In this document: positions 21,390 to 31,189 of the stretch, one piece after another
How positions within the stretch are numbered: the stretch's first letter is position 1
How the letters are laid out: each line of letters starts with the position of its first letter
DNA from: Stenogyne calaminthoides
Taxonomy: Eukaryota > Streptophyta > Magnoliopsida > Lamiales > Lamiaceae
Length of the DNA: 64,000 bases
NCBI GenBank assembly: GCA_037126765.1
Contig: JBBCBC010000021.1
Coordinates: forward strand, 23,329,434 to 23,393,433
Direction of reading: 5' to 3'
Translations under genes and position numbers: made by a program
Notes under the pieces: model-generated
Databases searched by the model: none
Told to the model about the DNA's origin: nothing
The model's input: only the letters and a program-made list of their open reading frames with translations

Positions 21390-23081
21390 ATGTCGAGACT
21401 GGCAGGTGGTCATGCCGGGCCTTCGTCTCTGGTGAGGGTCGTTTCCTCTGCCGGAGCCTCCAGCGGTGGTGACGAGCCGGAGGAGGCTCCGCTCGCCGAA
21501 ACGGAGGGAATACCCCCGTGGATCCCAACGTGTTTGGGTCCCTTGCGGATTTGGGCACATTGACTCCGGAGCAGGGCCCAACGGAGCCCGGGACTCGTGC
21601 CCCAGATAATGAAGCTCCAGAACCCTCGGTTCGCCGAGATCGGGACCATCCGGATTTCTTCGATTACCAGGCCTACCGAGCCAGCCTCGTGTATTGCCGA
21701 CCCCTTCGATTTGAAATCTGCCAAGCAGTTCCATCCAAGTTCTACATAAACGACGAGAAGTATCACTCGGTTATGACGGAGGCTGAGCTGGACGTCGCCC
21801 ATCACGAGTACGAGACTCCAAACTACGTGTTTTTCTATCGGCTGGATCGTTCGGAAAGGGTCGATCAGCCTCCAGCGGGAATGATCGCTATTCATGAGGC
21901 GGTGAGGGAGGCGGGTCTCCGCTTTCCCCTTCACCCTGCGATCTCCCACTTGCTGGCCGCCTGGCATCTTGCCCCGACTCAGATTACTCCAAATAGGTGG
22001 AGTTATCTCTTGGCGATGCTCACCGTGATCGGCCAAGCCGGCCTTTACCGACTACCTACTCCCATGGAGGTGAACTATTATTGGTCGCTGGTCGCCCAAC
22101 ATGGTCAGGAGGGCCATTATGCGCTGAGAAACCGTCCTGGTCGACGGATCGTATGGGGGATTATCAATAAGATTAAAAATTGGCATCCCCGATGGTGGTT
22201 TGTGGGAGGGGCGTGGCAGAGCACCCCTCCGGGGTCTGTTTTGGAAATTTCTATCCCTACTGACTTCTAGGAGCGGGCTCCTTGTAAGATTCCATTCTGA
22301 AGGTACATCGATCACCTCTGTACTAATCTAATTTCCTCTTTTTTTTGTAGGTCTGCTCGTAGCCGACGAGAACCAACTAAACTGGGACTTTGAGACCGCC
22401 CACCGAATTGCTTTTGATTACCCTTGGGAGCTCCTCCACATCGAACTCTACAATTCTTCTTCTGAGAGATTGTGGGGGGTCTGCAAACGTATCCCCGTGA
22501 GACCGGTAGTCTTCGTGAGTTTTCCTCCTACGAGAAATCTTATTTTTGTGATTTGTCACTTTGTCTTTCAATCGCATTAGTCTTTTCCTTGTAGCTCCTT
22601 ACGTACCCATCCAAACGACTGCTCCCACTGCTGAACAAATGGCTTCTCGCTGAAATCCCGCTCTCAATTTTTCTCGAACCGAATCTGGGGCGCATCCCAC
22701 CTCGTCGTCTCGCGGGGGCGGGTTGGTAGACACCGGGGGGTCTTCTCGGCCCGATCGGTCAAGGGATAAGAGGAAGAGCAAGGAGGGGCGGGAGGGTGCT
22801 CGCCCAACCCATTCGGAGGGCTCCCCTACACGGAAATGTGCCCGTTCGAGCGACCGCTCTCCTCATACTTCAGTTGCGGATGGGAGCGCTCCCACATGGG
22901 AGCTCGTGCTCGCCGCTCGTCCTCTGCTATCGACTTTGCCGCCTCCGCCTGGTCGCCTATTCTCCGATGATCGCACATTCATGGGGTTTGATTTCGATCG
23001 CTCTGGGGCGTAAGTTTCTCTGCCTCAGTATCTTTCATGAAAGTGTGTTTTACGGGGTTGTGTTTAGTAAAATCAGAGTAA
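21390..23081 (+). pseudogene. Additional ORF of gypsy A, Transposase_28 ('putative gypsy type transposon') domain, spliced and truncated
   Basis: Antisense to its element. Exon 1 begins MSRLAGGHAGPSSLV, shifts frame in a C-run at about 21507-21512, and continues through PPAGMIAIHEAVREAGLRFP, HPAISHLLAAWHLAPTQITP and NRWSYLLAMLTVIGQAGLYR, the conserved core of the Transposase_28 family, to NWHPRWWFVGG. TAG at 22268 sits where a Trp is expected. Likely introns have GT/AG ends at 22302-22349 and 22514-22593. The last exon has a basic KRKSKEGREG stretch (nuclear-signal-like) and ends FMGFDFDRSGA before a GTAAGT donor at about 23012. Copia S inserted in the next intron. The function of this family is unknown. 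Confidence 0.85.
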
Positions 23082-23233
23082 TGTTACACTGAATGTTGTA
23101 ACACTCAAAGTAACATTCAAAAGACAGAAACAGTGGAAGACTCAGAAACACAACACACGAATTTTAATAAGACTTTACACAATAGATTGTGAAGCCCTAT
23201 GACCAAAATCACTATTTATCAAAATAATGAATA
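23082..23233 (-). repeat. copia S 3' LTR, terminal part
   Basis: This piece ends GTGTAACA on the minus strand at 23082. It joins in sequence sense to 54390 onward after removal of gypsy B. Confidence 0.7.
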
Positions 23234-23237
23234 TATT

Positions 23238-23774
23238 TGTAATATGGGTTACACCGACTTCGGCTTACGGCTTATATCAATTTCATGGGCCGGATTTAGC
23301 CTACAAAGGACATGCGTAAGTCGCGGGCAACTAGAAGAGTCCAGGGAGGTCGCAAGGCGGCTAGAGTTTTGCCATTCCAGGTCGGAGTCCGATGAGGTCA
23401 ATGAAGAGATAAATAGGGAAAAGATATAGGTAGTTATGGGCCCAGATATCGTGGGGCATAAGCAGGGCAAGTAAATCCAGACGCGAAAATCTCGGGTTAG
23501 TTGAGGAAACCCTAGTATTGGCAGCAGAAATCTCAGCAAGCCCACGAGGATCTGTGACCTAGTTCCTTGTCTATAAATACAACATGTAATGCTCATTGTA
23601 AAGAGAGCAATTTTAGAGATTTAGACACTAAATATTAATAACATAATCCTGGCTTGGCGCCCCCAGACGTAGTCTTATTCAAAGGCGAACTGGATAATCA
23701 AACTTACGTGTTGTTCCTCGCTGTTCGTTAGTATATCATTTGATAGTCTAAACCGTTAATTCAGACCTCAAACA
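23238..23774 (+). repeat. 5' LTR of gypsy B
   Basis: 537 bp with TG...CA ends, with TATA box TCTATAAATAC at about 23572-23582. The downstream primer-binding site TTGGCGCCGTCTGTGGGA starts at 23775. Open frames inside it on either strand are not genes. Confidence 0.92.
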
Positions 23775-23793
23775 TTGGCGCCGTCTGTGGGAA
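23775..23793 (+). other. Primer-binding site of gypsy B
   Basis: TGGCGCC-type site immediately after the 5' LTR, the kind used by many plant gypsy elements of the Tat/Athila group. Confidence 0.85.
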
Positions 23794-23843
23794 CACTTCT
23801 ATTAAAAATTACTCAGATTGTTAGAAAACCCAACCTTGAAACA

Positions 23844-25750
23844 ATGGCGATCAACTGGGGCAACACCACCGGAAACAAAACGATACCCATGATGGTGTCG
23901 AGGCATCACTAAGCTCACACCGATCCCAACCTGCTGCGCCGGAGACCACTCCTGACTGGTGGAATCTTGTCCAAACGCCGGAGAACGCTAAGGCCGTGAA
24001 GGCCATCCTCAACAAAAAGCGCCTCACGTTCGAGGACGAAGGAGAACAACCACCGACTAAGAAGGCGACACACGAAGTCGGAACCTCCAAAGAAAAGGCT
24101 GTCATTAAGAAGGGGCGATCCACGGGCCAACTAGAGTACGATCCAAAGAAGCATGCCATCATTCAGAATCGCCGACTCATGGAAAAACCAGCAGGGACGG
24201 ATAATGTGTTCAATCGTCTCGGGAGTCAAGGCGCCAGAAAAGCTCTGATGGCCATCGAGGATGAGGCCAGTCTCAACCTCATCCTCGGCTTAACAACCAG
24301 GTCGAACAGGAACTGGCCTTAGCCCTGAATATGCATCATGATGAGCTCCCAAGAGGCTCGACAATCCACCAGGGCGAACCGCGAGCGACCTTCCCAACCC
24401 GGGACCAGCGGGATGTGAAGATAGATGCACTGACCTAAACCGTTCAATGACTTTTAGAACGAGCAGAAACTCAAGGCGGACCGATGGGATTAGATCATGA
24501 TCTCACGGTTCCAGAATCACCACTCAGCACCAAGGTCACCCTGGCCCCTACCCAGAGAAAGATCAACGTAGCGACCTTGGATCGTTACAATGGCAACTCC
24601 GATCCTAGAGTCCATATAGAGAAGTACGCTTCCTACACGGCCTCCATGGGCGCATCCGATGCTACCAGGTGCCGACTCTTTTCGTTGACTTTGAGCGACC
24701 AGGCTCATCAATGGTTTGCCTCGCTGCCACCCTTCTTAGTGGATACCTTCGAACAGCTCGCCAAACTCTTCTTGACTCACTTCACAGCCTGGCCCCTCGA
24801 CCGACAACTAAACAACGATTAATGAATATCTGACAAGGAGAATCCGAATCAGACCGATCTTACCTCGAAATGGTCGACAAACTCATCCTCGAAGGAGACC
24901 CTATCGGAGATGAAGCCAAGGTGCTCGAGGCCATTTCTGGTCTCAAAAAGGGTACCAAGTTGTGGCGCCGCATGACCGCCGAATACCCGGACAGTTATAC
25001 CGACTTCCGAAGGCAAGCGAGCGATCTGATCCATATGTCGAAACTATTAGAGTCGAGGCTCTCAGATGACAAAGAGGTCGCAGACTCCAAGAGGAGTTCC
25101 AAAAAAGCCGGGGGACATTACAAGGCCCCCGGTAGCTTTAAGCCGTTTGAAGAGAGCGTCTCGGTGAAATTGATGGAGGTACTAGGCATGACACAAGGAA
25201 ATGTGTATGCACAGATCAGGGATCAGGAACTACTCCTACTGCCACGACCCATCAAAGGAAAAGACAAGTCGAACCCCAACAAGTTTTGTCACTTCCATGA
25301 ACAGGCGGGCCACTACACCAGCGAGTGCAAGGACCTGCTCCCCCAGCTCTGGAGGCTATATGAGGATGGTCTGCTGGACGAGTTTATCAAACGACCTCAA
25401 AAGAACCAGGAACGCATTCAGAGAGGTCGCCAACAGACTGAATCCACCCCAGGAAATGGGAATCAGCGAGCTGGACAGGAGGAAAGACCTATCCCACCCA
25501 TGCCCGAGGATGTTGGAGGTCGTGTGATACACACCCTCTCCCCATTTGGGACCGTCGGGGGACTCTCCGTTGCTGGCCCATCTAAACGTCGAATGAAGGC
25601 CGAAGCAAGGGAAATGGAAAATGCTAGAAAGATGATGATACCAGTTTTCACAGTTGAGGAGGAGGCCCGCACGATCGAGTTCGGTGAAAAGGACAAAGCT
25701 GGGATTGTCTACCCAAACGTCGACCCCCTAGTGATCAAAGCAAACATCAT
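23844..25750 (+). pseudogene. gypsy B gag, frame-broken
   Basis: The likely start ATG at 23844 is followed by a stop within 70 bases. Open parts are 23996-24322, 24484-24822 (Retrotrans_gag core: VATLDRYNGNSDPRVHIEKY, HQWFASLPP, FEQLAKLFLTHF) and the first part of 24870-25943. The zinc-binding region CHFHEQAGHYTSECKDL is an unusual C-H-H-C variant common in Tat-type gag. Gag forms the virus-like particle in the cytoplasm. Frameshifts near 24325 and 24825 break the protein. Upstream, 23794-23843 is the untranslated leader. Confidence 0.88.
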
Positions 25751-26722
25751 GGGAACCACCGTGTGCCAACTTCTCATAGACGAGGGTGCTTTCTGCAATA
25801 TCCTTTTCAAAAAGACCCTCGATCAGCTCGGAGACTACGACGCATACGTCACTCCATGTGACCACTCTGTGAAAGGCTTCGGAGATGAGACCGTGAAACC
25901 ATCAGGCACAATCCGACTGGCCGTCGAACTGGTTCCACTCTAAATAGTGAGGTTAGGGCTACTAGATTGCTAGATTTCTTAGTTGTTGACCTCCCAAGCT
26001 CCTATAACGGGTTCCTTGGGAGGCCGTTACAGCATGAATTCGAGGCTGCGTCCTCAATCTTTTATTTCTGTGTAAAGTTCCCCACCAAGAGTGGGTTGGT
26101 CGGCACCGTTAAAGGTGACCAGGTCGATGCAAGGGGTTATTTGATTTACTCTTCGTCTTTTTTAAATACCGCATTAATATCTAGCCAACAAATACTTGTA
26201 ATAGATCGGCAGTGCAAAATATTAACCAATGAGAAGACAAGTAAAAAGAGGAACCACTACGACCTCGATTCAAGATTGGGACCCGAGCCAGAGGAATTCC
26301 TACTTGAGGCAGATATCGACGACCCCCAACATGACACCCCCCGAGTCACTACGGGGGAAGATCTCAAGAAAGTCAAGGTAGATCCAGCCCGCCCGGACCT
26401 AGAGGTCATCATAGGCTCCAAAATACCGAACGATCTGAAGGGGGAAGTCATTAACTTTATCAAGAAAAACTTGGACATCTTCGCCTGGTCACACAAAGAT
26501 ATGGCAGGCATCGACCATAAGGTCGCATGCCATCGGTTGCTCAACGACCAGACCAAAAAACCAGTAGCTCAAAAAAGAAGGAAGTTCGGCCCAGAGAAGT
26601 ATGCGGCGCTCACCGAAGAAGTTAAAAAATTGCTAGACAACGACATAATAATACAGGCCGATCAACCACAGTGGGTGGCCAACGCCGTCCTAGTAAAAAA
26701 ATCAAATGGAACATGGCGACTC
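25751..26722 (+). pseudogene. gypsy B protease and start of reverse transcriptase
   Basis: The aspartic protease site reads LIDEGAFCNILF (codons DEG at 25779-25787), where D-S/T-G is normal, so the second residue is changed. The frame then breaks near 25941. The second frame (25967-26764) has FLVVDLPSSYNGFLGRP, then the RT start (PVAQKRRKFGPEK, DNDIIIQADQPQWVANAVLV, NGTWRLC). The coding sequence is cut at 26722 by copia B and resumes in the same frame at 35956. Confidence 0.9.
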
Positions 26723-28667
26723 TGTTGGGATTATACTGAAAAGTATGCTTTTTACTTTGTATAATCGAAACTGAATTTTCAGACTTATTTACTGAAATAA
26801 ATTGTTTATCACTGATGCTTTAAATATGATTGAATGTTACATATATTTACTGCATAACTGTTCAATAATTCGTACGTGTTACATTGTAGTTAATTTAGTG
26901 ATACCAGATCACAGAAGATTAAATTAACAGTCCCTTGTAACTAAAAGTACGCCATTCACGACCTAGATGGAAATGAACAACCCATCACGAAAGGTTAAGG
27001 TGTAAGCCTCAGATTGGTTTGTCTTGACCAAGAGATTACACTAGTGCATGACTGATGCACTGAATAGGACCTACAGGAGGATATATTCTTCAGAACTGAA
27101 CAAGGAAGAATTAGACCTCAGTGGTTCGTTATTTCTTAATCTTCATTCCTTAAATAGGATCACGTGGGATTGGTAACTATTGCTTTGACTTATCATGGGT
27201 AGCGAATCAATGAGATTCAATACTTTTTATCCTGGGCAATATTATTGGTCACATGTGATTGCTAAGATTTAATACGAAGAATCGTGTGCAAGTACGCTTG
27301 TTCGATTTGCCCCCTTGGGAGGTTCATAAGCTTTATCATACCAAATCTTGCAAGTGGAATTAGTTTCCGGTATGGATAATAATGTTGAACCGTTCCTTGA
27401 CCAAGGATAAAAGATATTAATTAATGGAAAGCTATTTCAGTGGCTTGAATTAATTAATGGGCTAGATAATCTTAAACACGCGAAATAATGACCAGGAGCC
27501 ATTTTGACTGTAATATGGGTTAAGATGGATAGTGCAATATTAATTATGTAGTGGGATTAATTAATATTTATGGGCTTGAATAATATTGTGGCTCAATATT
27601 AGATATTCAAGGTCCATTAGAAGGTCCAATCTTAATTCTCCTAAAGGCCCCCTGAGTAGCCCAACATATAGTCCAATAACTGAAAAAGGTGATTAAAATA
27701 AAATAAATATTGTTGCTTAATTTTTCCTAATATTTCAAAAATTATGGATAAAGTTGGGAGAAAGATTTTCTTTGAATTTTGTTATGGAATGAAGATATGT
27801 ATTTTTGGAATACAAGATTATCTCATTAATTCAAGAAATCTCCCACTTGGTTATTCATAATGATATTTTCGAAAATTTTGAAATATAGTGGGCAAGAAAG
27901 ATTTTCTTGATTTTCTTGAAAAGATATTATGGAAGATATGTATTTCTTGAAATACAAGAATATCTCATAAATTCAAGAAGATCCAAATCTTGGAATCTTG
28001 CACATAAATTTCGAAAATTCCATAATAATAGAGAAGGTGGGATTTTTGTGGAATATTATAATTATGGAAAAAAGAATATAGGAGATATATTCAAGATTTC
28101 TTGAAGATCAAGAAAGGTTTTCCCACATTATTTTATCACTAAATTTTCGTCCCCCTCTCCTCTATAAATAGGGGATGAATGGTTCATTCCCAGTGACACA
28201 CGAAAATTGGTTTTTCGGAAAAATATCAGCGTCGATAAAATATCAAATATTTTGTAACGTCAACAGATTGTATTTTTTTGAAAAACGACAATTGTGAGTA
28301 GTGTACAATTCCATGTGCTGGAAAAATTAGTAAATCCACAAAGGTGGTGCAACATATTTTATTTTCCTTTTGTTAAATCGTTCACAAGAATCCTTCCACC
28401 GGATAGTCGAACGAGGACTAAGGGAATACTTGGGAAGTCCTTTCGGTTAGTCTAATCAGCCATACCGTTGCCATCCCAAGAGGTACGTTCACGTAAACTC
28501 GTAGAATTCCGCATGCGTAGGTTTTACGTGAATTATTATATGCATGATATGTTGTTGGATTATTATTTGAATTAATATAGGATTAATTCATGCTAGTAAT
28601 AATTAAAGAATTAAATTTGTATTTAAATATTCACCCCGAATAGATCTGTGCAACTTATTCCCCAACA
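26723..28667 (+). repeat. 5' LTR of copia B
   Basis: 1,945 bp, TGTTGGGATTATACTG to CCCCAACA, with TATA box CTCTATAAATAGGGG at about 28161-28175. It contains an internal direct repeat of GAAGATATGTATTT...TGGAATACAAGA (about 27792 and 27934). The open frame at 27907-28104 (repeated at 35189) is not a gene. Confidence 0.96.
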
Positions 28668-28668
28668 A

Positions 28669-28681
28669 CTGGTATCAGAGC
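28669..28681 (+). other. Primer-binding site of copia B (initiator Met tRNA type)
   Basis: TGGTATCAGAGCC starts one or two bases after the LTR end. This is the usual complement to plant initiator tRNA-Met. Confidence 0.92.
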
Positions 28682-30240
28682 CACGGTTTCGGGCTCTGAA
28701 TTTTTAAATTGTAATTTAATTCGTTGGCATTAAATTTGAAATTGGATAGTAGAACTGTGAGATCTGTTTTGCAGGTATCCAATTGTCATGGTTTGTAATG
28801 TGTTTATTTATGCATGCATATAAATTGTGGTTTTAATTCGATTCGTTCGGATTTGTTTTGCCTCGTGAAAAAATCCACGAGTAGACTAGGATTTGTTTGA
28901 TTTGATCAATGTAATAGACTAGTCTTGATCAAGGTTTATTTACTTTTTGTAAATAAATTGTAACCGGATCGGGAACGAAGAGACGAAGAATTAAAGGACA
29001 AAATCCAGAACCGGACGTAAAATAGCTGGGCTCGCGTTAGCATGCACGGCCTTGAGCAAAGGCCGGCCGCCGAGAAGAATAAGACGCCTTGCCGACGGGC
29101 GCGCTAAGCGCCTGTGATACCGTCTTGGCGTGTATCGAGTGAAGAAGGAGGCGCTGTCGGGCGTCAGACGCAAGGCGCAGGTAGGGGGATCTTGGGTACC
29201 ACAGCGCCGCTGCCGGCAGTGCGAGGCATGTCGAGGCACCGCGCGCACGCCTCGCCGGGCAGTGCCGAGGCTACCGAAAACTCGTTCTAGGCCCAGTGGC
29301 GGCGGATCTTGCGTGCATCCCTGCGAAGGAAATGGCGTGGCGTTTCGAGACGGAGTATTTTTTCGAGATGAACGAGTGGGAGAAATTCGAGACGTGTTTC
29401 TTCAAGATCAAGCAAAGAAAAATCAAACCATGACAATTGGATAATTTGTGTTCAATATGTTTATTTTTCTGTTTTGCTTGATTTATTTGTGCTATCTTGT
29501 GCTTTATTTAATTTGTTTAAATGTGTTTGCATGAGAGTTGCCAAATGGAAAAATCTCACCTTCAAAATTACTAAGTATGTTTAAATAATTAATTGACAAT
29601 TTTATTCCGGATAATAAAATTGAATTAATTTTGACCTCCATGATTTATTTATTTGTGAATTATTTTGGAGAAATTCCCCCAACGGGACGGTCAAAAGATA
29701 GCTTTCACATGAATGAATTCCAAATGGATGATTGTGGTTTATTACTAGTGGCGACGATGACCCCTCCCAACGAGGCTCGTTTAAAGCGAAATAATAATCC
29801 TGTATTTAATCATGGTTATTACTTAGGTATAAAATTGATATGCATATACTTCTCCGAAGTCCCTGTCAATTTTATATTGGTCAAGAGGGAGCCAACTATT
29901 AATCTGGATATTAAAGGTTTGTAACTGTTCTTGTTTGTAACCTGTTTGAATGTGTTTAAATAATGACCCACCCAACGTGGCTTATTTAAACTGTTTTGAG
30001 ATGTTGGCTGATGCATGTTCATATTTTTTTGAGATTTTAATATGAAGCATGTGATCGAACCTTGTGATATATTTGTGCTTATGCATGTTATTATTTATTT
30101 CAGTTCAGCATGTCGTTACCTTTTAATCCACTGTTATTATACTTAAAGTCAATACAATATGTATGGAAACGAAAATTATAATTGTCCTAACTGCACAAAA
30201 GCACAAGTGGATTTTTGACACACCAAAAATCAGATGAGCC
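28682..30240 (+). other. Long leader / gag upstream region of copia B with GC-rich island
   Basis: From 28980 to 29340 the sequence is strongly GC-rich (GGCCGGCCGCCG, GACGGGCGCGCTAAGCGCC, CACCGCGCGCACGCCTCGCC), in contrast to the AT-rich flanks. The 104-codon frame at 29130-29444 has no recognised domain. From 29460 to 30240 degenerate gag-like sequence with stops is possible, but only the last part was recognised. Confidence 0.5.
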
Positions 30241-30900
30241 AACTGACGAGTCAAAACATGTGGGACTCATCAGATCACCTTGCGAGAAATGTCGTCGCTG
30301 AAAATGGTGGAGGGCAAACCCGTAAGGGATTACGTCCTCAAAATAGATGGCCCATCTGAATAAACTTGAAATTCTGAGTGCAGATTATGATCTGGAGACT
30401 CAGATGAATTTGGTACTTCAATCTCTGCCCAAAAAGTTTTTGAGCATTTTTGCCTCGCTAGCTAATTTGTTGCAAGCTTTTGGTCTCGGCAGAGATGTTG
30501 ATAAGGCACCAAACTCAAGTTTTGACGGCAAGTGGTCCGTCTTCATCTTCTAGGCTAAGGGAGGCAAGAAAAGGAAGAGGACCAAAGGCCATAAGCAATA
30601 AAACTCAACTGTTGCCAAGGGCAATGGTAAGATGAGGAATGCTTGTTGTGTCAAGGAAAATCCAAAGAGGAAGTGCTTAAGCTGCGGTGAGAAAGGACAA
30701 TGGAGGTTTTGCCTGTTCCAACCCCAAAAGGGACGGAAAGAAAGGTAATTCTCACGCACTAGTTGTTGAAACTTGTTTAGCGGCGTATACTTCTCATTCG
30801 TGGGTGGTTGATACGAGATCCACTAATCATGTTGGCTTCACGGGTTCTAAATGATCCGTGAACTTAGTGGGAGTGAGATCCTCATCACACCGGGCAACGC
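30241..30900 (+). pseudogene. copia B gag end and protease, degenerate
   Basis: MAHLNKLEILSADYDLETQ and QMNLVLQSLPKKF are typical of copia gag (UBN2-type). A CCHC knuckle remnant KCLSCGEKGQW follows at about 30670. A stop at 30551 and others interrupt it. The protease site reads HSWVVDTRSTNHVG, with DTR at 30810-30818 in place of D-T/S-G; loss of the Gly should inactivate it. Confidence 0.82.
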
Positions 30901-30904
30901 GTTA

Positions 30905-31020
30905 AAGTAGAAGACATTGCAATGCTACGTAAGTGGCAGATATTGCAATGCTACGATAGTAATGATTATTGCAATACTATGCAAGTAGCAGACATTGCAA
31001 TGCTACATGAGTAGCAGTTA
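30905..31020. repeat. Minisatellite in copia B protease region
   Basis: About four imperfect copies of a roughly 30-bp unit built on GACATTGCAATGCTACG and AAGTAGCA. It lies between the protease motif and the integrase, so it interrupts pol. Confidence 0.75.
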
Positions 31021-31189
31021 AAGCAGTGGGAGAAGTGCACCTATCTTTTGAAGATAAAGTTTTTTTGAGATTATCTTTATGTTCCCAGTTTTAGAAAGAA
31101 TTCACTTTCAGTTTCTAAAATTCGATTAAAGGACACTAAGTTTCTTCTAATAAGAATGACATCATTTTTGAAATGATGAGTGTATCTGT

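Larger units (their letters stand above)
20507..23081 (-). mobile_element. Ty3/gypsy Tat-type retrotransposon A, 3' part (minus strand)
   Basis: Minus-strand element recognised by its 3' LTR (21006-20507), the Tat-like polypurine tract TGAGGGGCAATTG directly next to it, and an additional ORF on the opposite (plus) strand, as in gypsy B. Its pol should lie further right, beyond the copia S insertion at 23081/23082. The left flank GCGTA (20502-20506) is the candidate target site in copia A. Confidence 0.8.

Noticed and set aside
23199..23596. Open frames on both strands at 23199-23429 and 23249-23596 (also 42151-42357)
   Set aside because: They lie in gypsy B LTRs and simply recur with the LTR copy.
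27907..28104. Small protein repeated at 27907 and 35189
   Set aside because: Both are the same AT-rich LTR segment of copia B.
29130..29444. Arg-rich protein in the GC-rich island
   Set aside because: GC-rich sequence yields long chance frames on both strands; no recognised domain.
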